Source: Sycobia sp. Sy_11
Lineage: Eukaryota > Arthropoda > Insecta > Hymenoptera > Epichrysomallidae
Direction of reading: 5' to 3'
Assembly: GCA_018907035.1 (NCBI GenBank)
Contig: JACCIC010000003.1
Span: forward strand, 6,821,001 to 6,885,000
DNA length: 64,000 nt
How positions within the stretch are numbered: position 1 is the stretch's first letter; every line of letters starts with the position of its first letter. The position numbers were made by a program, and so were the translations under genes. Below are positions 34,588 through 46,381 of this stretch, piece by piece. The notes beneath the pieces are model-generated. The model did no database searches, was not told where the DNA came from, and saw nothing but the letters and a program-made list of their open reading frames with translations.

Positions 34588-35454
34588 CTGTTTATATTTT
34601 GCGCTTCGGAATATTTGCCCACTCTGAATTAATTACAGATGCTTTTAATAATGTATTCTCGTCTAATTAGTGATTAATTATTTAATTATTAATTGAGTAT
34701 TACATATTAAAGGTATATAATACACAGACTGCAATTAAAAATATAACTCAGTGATTTTTAACGCTAATAGGTTTTAGTTACATATTATTCAATTTATAAT
34801 ACAAGTACATTCAAATGGGATGGAAAATACAACTTAATATTTATACGAATAACAAAAATTTTTTCAGTTACATTGTTTAAAATATGTATTCACATTTCAT
34901 AATATTGACATTTATACAAATTGACATTCATTACCATTCTCCTTTTGGAACATAACGACGAATACTGTGATGCACGCTGTAAAAGCTACTACGTCAAACA
35001 AAAATTCAATTTGATAGGGTTGATAATGAAGCAATCGTCGTCCGTCTGTGCCGTGAGCTTTCATAGAGCCATTGTACAACGCGAACAGAGATTTTTCTTC
35101 ACCGGGTAATTTCTTACAGCAATAGTGCGCTCACGATCGCTCCATCGTGAGGAAGGCATTGTACTTTCTCTTTCTCTCTCACTCTCTCTTTCTCTCTCTC
35201 TCTGTCTCCCCCACCCGCTCTATTTTTAGGCCGCCCGAGGGAGGGCACGGGCGAGCGACGGGCTCACTTCGCCTTTCATAATTTTATCGTCGCGCAACTT
35301 TTGACGAGCGGTCCCGTATATAAGGGAGAGGCGCAGACAGGCGGGGGAGAAGGGACGACGAGGGAAGGTGCAAACTGTAATGCGAAAGATAATAGGGCTC
35401 GGCGAGAAAGTGGAAGTGGAAAGGGGGTATGGAACGCGAGAGAGTAACGGAGAA

Positions 35455-35460
<6 letters not shown>
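34585..35460. other. AT-rich, then CT-rich noncoding stretch
   Basis: Unique AT-rich sequence to about 35100, then an impure TC-rich tract at 35166-35208 and a TATATAAG string at 35317-35324 without a plausible initiator. No supported gene. Confidence 0.5.

Positions 35461-35502
<42 letters not shown>
35461..35502. repeat. (GA)21 microsatellite
   Basis: Perfect GA array of 42 bp, inverted relative to the TC array at 35742-35772. Confidence 0.95.
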
Positions 35503-35506
<4 letters not shown>

Positions 35507-35634
35507 AGGCGAGAGGGCAACACGCGATATCCGGCTTTGGAAGCTGCAAGGACGTCAGATTTTTATGGGACTGTTAAGGGTTAACTACGACTGGCTGCAA
35601 CGACCCTTTTCCGGGCTCTGCAGCTGATAGCCTA

Positions 35635-35639
<5 letters not shown>

Positions 35640-35683
<44 letters not shown>
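35640..35683. repeat. (TA)22 microsatellite
   Basis: Perfect TA array of 44 bp between the GA and TC arrays. Confidence 0.95.
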
Positions 35684-35687
<4 letters not shown>

Positions 35688-35740
35688 CAAAGCTGCCCTC
35701 TCCCTCGACGTTAAACTCTCGCGCTTCCCTTCTCTGTCTT

Positions 35741-35741
<1 letters not shown>

Positions 35742-35777
<36 letters not shown>

Positions 35778-35802
35778 TTTCACTCTTCTCTCTCTCTCTC
35801 TC
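35742..35802. repeat. (TC)n microsatellite, two blocks
   Basis: TC array at 35742-35772 and a second block at 35786-35802. Confidence 0.95.
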
Positions 35803-36381
35803 TGTCTCAATTCCTATCCTCCTCGCCGACATAGTCGCGCACACGGTCCCGCGCGCAAGAACCGGGCGTCAAACGTCCTTGCGCGAAAAGTTACGGAGGT
35901 GCGGACGGGCGGGAGGTGTAGATATTACATCGGCCCCCCGTTTATGGCACGAAGATAAACGATCCGCCCGCTGGAATTGTCTTTAAAATAAACCTCTCCC
36001 CTCCACCCGAGGCACCACCCACTCCCTCGCCATCATCCGCGGCCCTTTTCCGCGCTGACCTCCCGCGTTACGTGCTTTCGATTAGCCCCATCTATTTGCC
36101 ATTCATTCTCTCCCTCTGCTTTTCTTTTTTTTTTTTTTTAATCATTTCAAGCCCACCGTTATGCAGTCTTTCGGAACGGATACTACGTAAAACTTTTCCG
36201 TACGTTTTGCTATCTTTTTTTTTGCGCGCGCGCTCGTTTCTCTCCTCGCCTCGTCGCAGCCGCGCCGCCGGTACAGCCTGACAGTAAAGAATTAACCGAA
36301 AGTCGAATAACTTCTTTATTACGGCAGGAATATATATGTATAGCTAGGAGGAGGGTTTTTTTTTGCAGCGAGAGGATGAGG

Positions 36382-36384
<3 letters not shown>
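35803..36384. other. CpG- and C-rich noncoding stretch
   Basis: C-rich sequence with a T15 run at 36125-36139. No gene signal is seen. Confidence 0.5.

Positions 36385-36435
<51 letters not shown>
36385..36435. repeat. (AG)n microsatellite, 51 bp
   Basis: Perfect AG array. Confidence 0.95.
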
Positions 36436-36438
<3 letters not shown>

Positions 36439-37426
36439 CGAGAGAATTACGCCTTGAGAAATGGACGGCTTCGTAAGCCTGGGCGGAAAACAGCTTTTCA
36501 TCGTTTTCCAGCGCATACTTTCGCCCCTGACTAAAACTGTTATGGGATATTTTCATTTACTTTTAAGACTGCGAAGTAATGGAGATGATAATCACAGAGT
36601 CGCTCATTATTCATGCTTGTGAAAAGTTGTAATTACTCCGGAATATACGAGAAGTAACTTTTCAGATTATCGTGATTTCGATGAATATCTTATTGAAAGG
36701 AATCATAAAAAATGAGTAATTATTTTCTTTTTAAATCAGAGACGGTAGAGCATTTAGTTTTTATCAAATGCTGTCTATCTATCTCGAAAAAAGCATAGAA
36801 CCTTGAATTACCTCTAAAAAAATACCAAAAAACATTTCACATATATTCATTTTTCAATGCCGGAAAATAATGCAAATGTTAATACGTATTTTCCATAAAT
36901 ATAAAAGTAAGATTATACGGCGATATTCTTAAATCAAATCTAGTTCTATTCTTAAATGAGTAATATGTTCTGCTGCGACAGAAATATGATTAGTAGTTAG
37001 TAGCTTCGAAAAGCAGTTAAATATATAAAAATTAAAATATTAATATAATTAAATTAAAATAGGTATATTCATGTTTCTCACTTTAATGAAAATGAGTGAT
37101 TATGTCAAGTGAATCGTTGAACTTCGTACCTCTGTAGGTCAGTAATGTCAATTACTATTGAATTTTTTATGTCTTTCAATAATACTTGAATTTCTATGAT
37201 TGTGTTTTTCGAAATAATCGGTCATTTAGCTGGAAATATGAATATTAATACATTTTTGACAAAATGTAAAATATGCAGGTACACATGTCCGATCATACCC
37301 AGTTCCTTCTCTCAGTTTATTTTTTCCCTATTCTCACAACAACCTCGAACATTCTGCTCTTCCTGAACTGTTTTTAATCGAACCTCTATCCTTCTCCCTC
37401 TCCACCCACTGTCGTCCTGTCTCACC

Positions 37427-37427
<1 letters not shown>
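36436..37427. other. AT-rich noncoding desert
   Basis: Unique AT-rich sequence with no arrays, splice pairs or coding-like frames. Confidence 0.55.

Positions 37428-37479
<52 letters not shown>
37428..37479. repeat. (TC)26 microsatellite
   Basis: Perfect TC array of 52 bp. Confidence 0.95.
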
Positions 37480-37482
<3 letters not shown>

Positions 37483-39084
37483 ACTACCTCCCCCCTTTTT
37501 TTGCCGCGCGTCCCGGCGACTACCGCGTAAATCACAACTTCCGATCTTTTCTTCGCGCGACTTTACGGGCCAGAAGACCGTCGCGTCGTCGGAGATGGCG
37601 CGCGGCGCGGCGGGAGCGCGGGGGAGGGGTGGGGGGGAGGTAGGAGGAGACGACGACGGGGACGACGGCAACGCAACGTGTCGGGCTCGTAAAACGGCTT
37701 CCGGAACACAGCTCGCGCGTACCTGACCCGTCTCTCCGCGCTTTCTGGAAAACGTAGTAAGAAGGAAGAAAGAGAGACATAAGACTCGCGCTCCTCGTCC
37801 TCGTGCTCACCCCTGTCCCTCCCTAGCCCGTCTCTTCCTGTCCGGCACGGCGCGCGGCACGCGCGTCCGTCCCTCCCGTCTCTCGTTGCATCCTCGGGCG
37901 CCTTTATGGGTTTTGCCGTGCTGACGAGTCTGCCCCCTTCTTTCTCTCTCTCCTCCCGCCCCGTTTTTCTCTTATTTTATCCTGACATTCTGATTTCTTT
38001 CATTCTTTTTCTTAAGTCCGTGCAGACGCACATGCACGAACTTTTCCGCGATCGGTCTCTCGCAGAGATTGGGATTCTCTTTCCCTCTCTTTTTCTTGCT
38101 TTTTGATGGGATAAATCGATATGTGCGCGCGATAGTTGAGTATGTGTACGCGCGTGTGTGTGTGTATGTGTAAGCGCGCGCACGGGCCAGCGTGAAGCAA
38201 TTTTTCCCGGATCAACTATAAAGCGTAAAATACTCAATGTCAATATATAAATTATGATACCTTCAGTAGTACAGCGAACTGCAGTAAGTTATAGCTGGAA
38301 TTATTGTAACTTACGTATATGAAAATGCAATTACATATTGAAACTGCCAATCCAGTTACGTGATGTAACTGAAATATACGAGCATTCCATACAATTGTAT
38401 TTAAGATTAATATTTCTCTACGGCACAACGAGAGTTAATAATAATAGAACCGAACTTATTTGTACTATAAATGTAGAGTATTACTGTTGTATACGTGGGT
38501 ATTATTATTTCTTCGATTACATGTAATGCCTACTGTACTCTACCGAATGCAATATATCATTCATACTTAAACTAATTAATTATATCTGCATTGTTTCGAA
38601 TAATTTGTACAACCTCTAACATGCATCGACTCTCTATAGGTGCTTTCCATGCTACGAGAAGAACTTATTCGATTTATGTACCGTATCGACTGCAAACAAA
38701 TCAGCCATAATCATTTTTACCCGCTTCTTTCTCTCTCTCGCTCTCTCAGGATTTACCCCCTACCCCTTTATCGAGAAGCAGTAGTTTTGGCTATTCCACG
38801 GGAAAGGGAAACCCTTTCCTCCACCCTTTTTAGCCCTTCTTCACCTCTTCCTCCTCCTCATCCTTCTCTGTTCGCTTACACAGCTTATACGCCTAAGTGT
38901 CGTAAAAGCGTATTTGCATTCCACTGAAAGCCTCGACGCGCGAAAGTAGAATGGAGGGTTTCGGCGGAAGGCGAGCGTAGGCGGCGGTGGGCGCAGAGGG
39001 AGGGCTTCAGGGGGCGAAGACGAAGAGAAGAAGACTGTGATTTTAGCCTCGGGGAAACTCGACGTGGCGGCACGGCGGTATCTT
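37480..39084. other. CpG-rich island, then mixed noncoding
   Basis: Very CpG-rich to about 37900. Minus-strand splice-like strings cluster here: GGGGTGAGC near 37804-37811, a pyrimidine tract ending in TTTTCCAG near 37744, and CAG/GTACGC near 37720. Together they outline a possible 22-bp microexon, but support is thin. AT-rich sequence without signals lies at 38220-38640. Confidence 0.45.
37620..37637 (+). other. G-quadruplex motif
   Basis: GGGGG, GGGG and a G7 run separated by single bases. The G7 run can supply two tracts with a one-base loop. Confidence 0.7.
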
Positions 39085-39186
39085 ACTTACCTCGCGCACT
39101 AACGCCAAAGTCGTTTAACTCTAAAAACCAAAATAGCCCGGTTTTCTCTCTCTCACCTGAAACAGAAAAAGATTCACATTGTTCAG
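39085..39186 (-). promoter_or_regulatory. Candidate recursive-splice site and RS-exon
   Basis: On the minus strand a pyrimidine tract (ctttttctgtttcag) ends at 39157 and the next bases, from 39156, are GTGAGA, a donor-like sequence. This is the AG/GT juxtaposition of a ratchet point. A perfect GTAAGTAAG donor begins at 39090, so 39091-39156 (66 bases) could be an RS-exon. One frame through it is open (EKTGLFWFLELNDFGVSAR), so an ordinary cassette exon is also possible. A branch-like CTGAAC lies about 26 bases before the acceptor. The donor half is GTGAGA rather than the preferred GTAAGT. Confidence 0.3.
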
Positions 39187-40100
39187 ATTGCTTTGTCGTG
39201 ATTGATAGGCTAAAATAATGCAAGAGCGTTGCAATTCTGTAATTTATCCATGCATTTTTAAAATAGTTTTAATAAATTAGTAAAAATGTTGGAATATTTT
39301 CTTATCTATAAAATTGATGAATGGTTTATTTAGTATATTAACGAACGAATGTATGAGATCGTATGATTTTATCATGTGCACATTACATGTAAATACTTGA
39401 TTATATAAAATTTATCCCACGATATCGTACAATAAACTTTTCTGCGTAAATAAGAGCGCATCCCTACTGCTTCTCTTATGAAAATGCAGATTGAAGTTTT
39501 TCCTTCAAGAAACTTTATGATATAACAACGGCAACAATAACAACAATAACAATAATAATATTGCTTGTAATGAAAACGGATGACAAATATTTATGTAGTC
39601 TTCATTTTGAAGCAAACGTATAAGAATAAAATTTCTTACACTTGTTTCAAAAGTATAACGTCTGCGAGCACAAAATTTACATTCATAAATCGACGAAAAA
39701 ACAGGAGGGGGGAGGAAGGGAAACGAAAACGACAATATCCCAGTTCCTCGCCCAAGCCAAAATTCCACGCCGAGTCCACTCGCGCCTCCTCGCTTACATT
39801 ATACACCTCGACGAGGCCTTTTCAGCGCGCTCCATTTGTCGCGCCCCCATATGACTCACTCCCTTCCCTCTCCCTCGCCTCCCTCTCGCCGCCTCCGCGC
39901 CCGACACGCAAGAAGCAACGAACGTCGTCGTCTTCTCGCAATAATGGCCCGCAATTGTTCCGACCACTTATGCAAATCCACTCGGCCGACTAATTCGTTC
40001 CTCGCAGTGGTAACAGGCGAGTTCCGTGCGCCGGCTTCTGTTTTGTTGGGGCCGTCTCCCGCCCCCACTCCCAACGCCGCCGCGGAGTTTCGCTTCCCGC
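39187..40100. other. AT-rich, then CpG-rich noncoding stretch
   Basis: AT-rich unique sequence with an (AAC/AAT)n tract at 39524-39562. CpG-rich sequence with repeat-driven frames follows. Confidence 0.5.
39524..39562. repeat. CAA/AAT trinucleotide tract
   Basis: Impure CAACAATAA repeats, about 39 bp. Confidence 0.85.
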
Positions 40101-40393
40101 TCTCTCTCTCTCTCTCTCTCTGTCTCTCTGCTCTCTCTCTTTCCTTTTCTTGAGATACAATTCCTACATTCACACACACGCACACATATACACAATTACG
40201 CGAGGAAATTTTGCAGGAAATCCAAGCCTTTCCGTCTTCTCTTTCTATCTCTCGCCCTCACCGTGTCTGTCACTCGTATCCTATATACTTTTCTTCTTTC
40301 CTCGCCAAACCTACCCCCGTTTATGCGGCAATTTATTTATCCCTCCCAGAGAGCGGTTCGCCGGGACCTGGATGTACGCGTTTATTTGCCTTT

Positions 40394-40439
<46 letters not shown>

Positions 40440-41055
40440 GCCTTCTCTGTCTTTCTGTCTTACTCTCTCTTTCTTTCTCACCCCGCTGGTCTCTCTTACT
40501 CATCCGTCGGCGGGTGCTTCGAATCCTATGTTTATTTAGACTCGTCTCCTGCCCACCCCCGTGCCCCCTCTATCTCTTTCGCTTTCGTCGAGTCGACATC
40601 AACAAACATCTTGATTATACCGTGAAAGCCGCCTCCGTACTCTCGAGAGTTGGCTGGAGAGACTAAACCCCTCTCAAACCCCCACTCCCGTCCCTGGACC
40701 AGTGGCGGAATCGCAACTCCTCCCCTTCCCGCCCCTTCCTCAAAAGTCTTGGCTTCTGTCCCTCATGCCTCCAGCTCACCCCATCCCTGCCCTACTCTCT
40801 TGGTCTCTCTCTCTCTCTCTCTCTATCTCCCCCTGTCTGTCTTTCGACTCACCCCAGGCTCGTTCGCACACGTCCGTACATGTATTTTGCATTTCATTTT
40901 ACGTCATTCCACCCCTCCTCGGGCACACAAGAGTGTACCGGCAACTGCATCGATTCGCACGTATGCACCACGCCAACACCCAACTCAAAAGGGAAGAATG
41001 CGCGTATAGAGCGCAACTTGAACACATATGTAAGCGGTGAACTGGGTTTACACCG

Positions 41056-41086
<31 letters not shown>

Positions 41087-41657
41087 CGGGAGTCAGGAAA
41101 GTGAAAGAGAGAGGCAGATTTGCATATACGCGCGCGAAGTGGTGTACACATGTAAATATAAGATAAAGCGGCCAAATATGCATTGAATTTTATGTAAATG
41201 AAATAACGCCCGCGCACTGCTACGGCCCATCCTTTTAATTGAAGGAGGTAGTTAACGCGCAGACTTGAGGAGCTCTTCGCACTCATGGTTCCCTCTATTT
41301 CTCTCTGCGTCTCTCGCTCTCTCTGCGTCTCTCTCTCTTGCTCGTTCTCGCTAGCTACCATGACATATCACTCCCGCTCCTCTACAACCTCTCGGCTTAA
41401 TTCCAATATATACGCCGTATATAATTTTGCGCGTTCGCGTCGAGGGCGATTTGAGCAAGATATACTTATATCACGTAATCGGAAAACGGTATGCCCTCTT
41501 GGTCCGTTTCGTGCACATTGGAGCAGCTGTTTATGCCCGCTCCCTGCGCTCCTTGTGCGTGCACGTGTCTGCCTACGCTTCTTTGCAGCGTGCACCCTGT
41601 TGCACAAGAGGCGGGCACATTATCGTAACCGAAATTTGCGGATTCGTTTGGTGTATA

Positions 41658-41663
<6 letters not shown>
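40101..41663. other. Pyrimidine- and CpG-rich noncoding stretch
   Basis: Repeated CT-rich tracts generate long Ser/Leu open frames (up to 199 codons on the plus strand at 40026-40625), which I reject as genes. An (AC)n-(AT)n compound lies at 41055-41087. Unique sequence near 41166-41205 carries ATGCAT and ATGTAAATGA, octamer/POU-like strings. Confidence 0.5.
40397..40434. repeat. (CT)19 microsatellite
   Basis: Perfect CT array of 38 bp, with shorter arrays at 40101-40120 and 40804-40824. Confidence 0.95.

Positions 41664-41708
<45 letters not shown>
41664..41708. repeat. (TA)n microsatellite, 45 bp
   Basis: Near-perfect TA array preceded by GTATATATATG. Confidence 0.95.
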
Positions 41709-41712
<4 letters not shown>

Positions 41713-42504
41713 TTGCATTCATAAATTTACATATACAGAATAAATTACATTAACTATGAGATTCTGTAAGAATTCATTAAAGAAATATTTTAGAACAGCG
41801 AAAAGTTTATCAGAATTTGGCATCTGACATTTTTTCTGAATTCATCTGAACTTCATCTGACTTTCTTTTTCGAAGAAAGTAGGAAAGTATAATACAGAAG
41901 CAAAGCAAATTGAAACATATAAAGACTATTCTGAAATTAGCCCACGCTCACTTATGCATGTAATGTTTGAATATTTACTAATCTTCTAGGGATATAAAAC
42001 ATAAATATGTTATTATAATATAGAATTTTTGCGGTATATTTTTTATAAAATAATTGATATGAAAGGAATTTTTTGATATTTTTTTTAAACAAAGGGTACA
42101 AAAAACTGTAAAAATACAAGGATACAAATACAAAGGATACAAAAAATATAAAAATAAAATTTTTTGAATAATAGCTTTTTATAATTACATAAAAAAAATT
42201 AAACTCCAATCCCATAGACAAGATAAAATAAAAGAAATGTTTAACCCCTCTTCCTTCTATTGCTCGCGCGTAATTTACGAATGACCTCTGATTTGTAATA
42301 CACAATTACTCGCTTGACCCAAGACAGTGGGGGAGAATTATTTATTACACTCGTATTTTATCCGTGTACCACCCATTTTCCATTCTTCACTTTCTCTGCC
42401 CCCTCCCCCGCCTCTATGGCAATCGCTTTTGTCACGAAAACACTTTGGCGTAAATGCCTCTTCTTTTAAGCTAATTCACTCACCATTTTCTCCATCGCAT
42501 TTAC

Positions 42505-42512
<8 letters not shown>
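41709..42512. other. AT-rich noncoding stretch
   Basis: Unique AT-rich sequence. Degenerate GGATACAAA units occur around 42100-42150. No gene signal is seen. Confidence 0.55.

Positions 42513-42564
<52 letters not shown>
42513..42564. repeat. (AT)26 microsatellite
   Basis: Perfect AT array of 52 bp. Confidence 0.95.
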
Positions 42565-42566
<2 letters not shown>

Positions 42567-42602
42567 ATATCGATGTGGGATGGAGAAAAGCCCCAGATCT
42601 CG

Positions 42603-42605
<3 letters not shown>

Positions 42606-42635
<30 letters not shown>
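42606..42635. repeat. (TC)15 microsatellite
   Basis: Perfect TC array about 40 bp after the AT array. Confidence 0.95.
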
Positions 42636-42639
<4 letters not shown>

Positions 42640-42878
42640 TTTCTCTTTCTCTCATTTGCCTCTGTATTTCCAAAGTCATTTTGAAAAATTTGAAATGTAA
42701 ACCAACTCTGGGGAATCATGAATTTATGAATGAGGCGCGTGTGCATCCGACGAAAAGACGCTAGCTATATTCGTGCTCCCGCACAATCTTCTCTTCGGTC
42801 GAGGAACGATATGAAGACGGCAAAGAAGAGGAAGAAGCATAAGGAGCAACGGGATGGTCTCGAAAAGCCATTGAAGAG

Positions 42879-42914
<36 letters not shown>
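42879..42914. repeat. (CT)18 microsatellite
   Basis: Perfect CT array followed by CCCTCTTTCCTAG, which together would make a strong decoy 3' splice site at 42926 on the plus strand. Confidence 0.95.
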
Positions 42915-42918
<4 letters not shown>

Positions 42919-44830
42919 TTTCCTAGGTGCTAGCGCAGAAAGACCGCGTGATTTATGAAATGATATAATTTACGGGGAAAGTAATTAAGGAGCTGCGTAA
43001 TTTTAACGATTCCCCTCTCCCCCTTGACGCTGTATATGTGTGTATGCGTTATTATATTATGTCCCAGTTTTTTTCTCTCAATCCCCTACCCGTCTGAACC
43101 CCCCCCCCGCAAAGTGGGCGAGCCAGCGTTCATTAAGACTCATTCAATTCGTGGACGAGAAGAGGAAAAAAAAGGAGAGGTAAAGATCATTTTAATACTA
43201 TACGCGGAGCAGTCCCGTGGCGCAATTTCTTTCCAAAGGAAATTCAAAAATAATATTAATTACTGGACTTACGCACTGCGCGTTATTAACAAAAAAATAA
43301 TAATAACAATGATAATTAATACGTAACGCGTGTAAATTGCAAAGATACGGTTAATCATATTAGAATCTTATTAAATTCTCACACTAATTGAGTTACAGCA
43401 GCTCTTAATAAAGTAGCGTAATACAGGAAATCCACGCTTTATTATGGAAAAGGCAGATTTTTTTTTAATTTTCGAAGCTTTTTCCCGGGCGAAGCTAATA
43501 ACCGCGCTTATTTTCCGACCGACAATACCTCCGCCACGAAGCTCGAGTTCGAACGAAATTGTCGAGAGTTCGCCCGGCAAAGATAAAACTGCATACCCCA
43601 AACGGCAGATTTACAGTAGGTAGACCTGTTATTTCGACCTCACGCGCTCGTTTATTTTCCCCCTCCTTTGTTACACTGTGGCGTACGCGAAATTTCCGCG
43701 CGACAACTCCATCCTTTATCAATAGTCCGCTGTAACAATTTTGTAAAGCGCAATTCGTTTCAAAACTGCGTCGGTGACGCTACGTCGCGAGGCGGAAAGA
43801 TGCGCTCGCAAAGTCGTGCACGCGAACAAAGTTATGGCAAAAAACGTATAGATTTTTGCTCGCCAATGCGCGCCGCGGCTGTCGCGCGTGGCTGCGTAAA
43901 TTCTTGTTTGTCGCGTAGACACGCAACCCTTTGGCAGCCGGGGTCGCCCTTTGAATTTCACGCGTACTTTATCAAATCGCTTCGTCGGTGCTCCGAGAAT
44001 TTTCAACTTCGAAACCATTCAAATTCGCGTGGCAGGCGTTTCGACGCGTTATTTTCATAAGAATCGGTCCTTTCCACAAAGCCGCGTGCACGCGGCAAGT
44101 AAATAAAGGCCGGGCCAAATGGAAATGGAGAGAGAGACAGAGAGAGAGAGAGAGAATAATAAAGAATCTACGATGGTCCTCGAAGAGCCGAAAGCTAGCA
44201 AACGATTTCTACCTTAGGCTTGCTTCCAGGCGGACATTAAACTATAGAAGCCCGCCTGTATTTCAACCGCGACATCGCGCCTGTTAATCCGGTTACGCAT
44301 CGCGAGCCCCGACGTCATTCGCGCGACGGCGCCTTGTTAACAACGCGGCACGAAAAAATCCCCGGCTCCGTTCCGAGACAAAGCTGTCGGCTCCACCTCC
44401 GGTACGGAAGCAATTCGTGCGCTGATTCGCTTACGCAGTCGCGGGCGGGAAAAAGGCGCAAGGGCCGCTGGCCGCGCTCTCGGCGAAAAATGAAAGAGGA
44501 TCGGCCGCGACGGGGGGAGGTGGGGGTGGTCGCCCCGCGTCAGCGACGAAACACGAGGAGGAAATGGGGGAAGGGGAGTTGAGAGTCGGAGGAAAATTGG
44601 ACGGATCTCCTGCCTCTCCCCCTTGCCCTGCGTCGCGGGGAAAAAAGATTGCGGCGAGGGAGGGACGGGGGAGAAAATGAGCTTTCTCGCTTGCCCCTCC
44701 CCTCCTTTCGGCGGCGATCGCTCGAGGACGGGAAATGATTGTGGAGGATAATGAATTGGCCATATTCGCGAAGTGCTTGAATTTCAGCGGACTACTTAAT
44801 ATTACGCTGCAGTTTTGGGGAAAAAATGGA
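42915..44830. other. Mixed, then CpG-rich noncoding stretch
   Basis: Includes GTGATTTATGAAAT at 42948-42961, a C10 run at 43099-43108 and a short GA array at 44129-44155. Open frames at 43668-44060 (plus) and 43719-44018 (minus) are non-repetitive but antiparallel in CpG-rich DNA, with no motif or splice support. Confidence 0.5.
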
Positions 44831-45774
44831 GAATAAAAAAAAATTACCATTTACAGCTGGAATCTGATGAATACTGTAGTTCATTCTAGTTCATTCCATT
44901 TAATGAAATTTTCTCTTAGCTAATCTAGTTTTTTCTGATTATTAGATCTACTATAAATATTTTAAACGGAAATTTTAAAATCAAAATATGGGGAAAAATA
45001 ATTCCAGTCACGAAAGTTGTATTACAAATTTCAATAAATTGGTATTTAGAAATTGATCATTTAGACGTCCAATCAGAACGAAACATTAGGTGAAAACAAA
45101 GTTTTCTTCAGTAATAACTCTACTTTATATAAAGAAATTTCTTTTCATTGATTTTTTTCATTGAAATTTCGTCATTAGTTATATTAACCGTCTTCTTGAA
45201 AGTTCTTTTCTTATTATGAAAATATCGTTCTATAACGTTCAGTATCGCACCGATTAAAACAAAATACACGATGCAATTTTCTTCCTTGTTGCCGATACAG
45301 TATCTACTTCTGTAACATTTATCATTTCATGCAAGCAAAAGTTTTATTGTATATATATATATATCCCTCTACTTTTTCGGATTTGCAGATGCGAAAAATA
45401 TATTAAAAGGATTGTAAATATCTGACGGAGCTTCGCCAGGTCTTGGAAATATAACAGATATAGCGCAAATTTCCTAAATATATAAGTATATCCTATATCA
45501 CATACGAGTCCTCCCCCCCCCAGCGCCTACCTACGCCCGCAACACACGGTATAACCGTGAAATTTCCGGGCTCACGTAATGCGCGCGCGTGCCCTATCTT
45601 CCTTCGTGCTTTTTCCTGCTCTTTTTTTTTACCTCGTATATCCGCTGCGAGCGCGCTACTGCGCACCAATTCGCCTCTCCGACGTCCGTCCCCTCACCCC
45701 CTACCGCCATAACGCGGTAGGTAGCGAGATATATATTTTACGGCGTATTTTGGCGGAGCGCTCTATATGTATGC

Positions 45775-45778
<4 letters not shown>
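44831..45778. other. AT-rich, then CpG-rich noncoding stretch
   Basis: AT-rich unique sequence to about 45480, then a C9 run at 45513-45521 and CpG-rich DNA. No gene signal is seen. Confidence 0.5.

Positions 45779-45817
<39 letters not shown>
45779..45817. repeat. (AT)n microsatellite, 39 bp
   Basis: Perfect AT array. Confidence 0.95.
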
Positions 45818-45823
<6 letters not shown>

Positions 45824-45963
45824 ATACATATATGGAGCGAAAACACGGTCGGTCCTAGCGTGTGGCGCGAACTTCTGCTACACCAACATACGGAAAAAGT
45901 AAAGAATCCTACGCGCGCACAAAATGGCCGGTTCGTTTCTGATGATCCATTCTGCGTTTCAAT

Positions 45964-45966
<3 letters not shown>

Positions 45967-46004
<38 letters not shown>
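45967..46004. repeat. (TA)19 microsatellite
   Basis: Perfect TA array of 38 bp. Confidence 0.95.
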
Positions 46005-46011
<7 letters not shown>

Positions 46012-46329
46012 TGAACGAATTAACCCAATTACATGCTGCTAACTGACTCTCGATCGCGTTTAGAAATTTATCAACAAAGACCTCGTCCGACTGCAGGCTC
46101 CTTTGAAATGATGTAAAATACGAAAAAATAAAAAAGAAAAGAAAAAGATAACAACTCGTATATCCTCTTATCCCCTGTAGAAAAACAGACGACCGCCAGA
46201 GCAGCAACGGCAGTAGACAAGCCTCTCTCCTCGCGGTCTTTTGATGCGGACTGCATTCATTTTCTTACTAAGCGCGCTACCACGCCGAGCCCCAGAGGGA
46301 GGCACGGAGATAGATCACGAGAGCCACGG

Positions 46330-46377
<48 letters not shown>
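46330..46377. repeat. Compound (AT)n-(GT)n microsatellite
   Basis: AT array at 46330-46343 passing into a GT array that ends at 46377. Confidence 0.95.

Positions 46378-46381
<4 letters not shown>

Noticed and set aside
34695..34728. TGAGTATTACAT resembling the 5' end of miR-12
   Set aside because: The only possible fold is a 6-bp stem, not a precursor of normal length, and the match ends after 12 bases.
37719..37811. Minus-strand donor, pyrimidine tract/TTCCAG and CAG/GTACGC outlining a 22-base microexon
   Set aside because: The donor GTACGC is weak, the intron implied would be only about 65 bases, and the setting is pyrimidine-rich enough to make such strings by chance.
39085..39125. LNDFGVSAR read as a protein kinase DFG motif
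   Set aside because: The residues before it do not fit the kinase catalytic loop or beta strands, and no other kinase motif occurs within several kilobases.
40026..40666. Three overlapping plus-strand frames of 129-199 codons
   Set aside because: All three are read through the same CT arrays in different frames (SLSLSL). Openness in every frame is a repeat effect.
42880..42930. CT array plus CCTAG/GTGCTA as a plus-strand ratchet point
   Set aside because: The acceptor half is strong only because of the microsatellite. GTGCTA is not a usable donor consensus and no RS-exon donor follows.
43668..44060. 130-codon non-repetitive plus-strand frame
   Set aside because: Non-ATG start, antisense frame also open, no recognisable motif, CpG-rich composition explains the openness.
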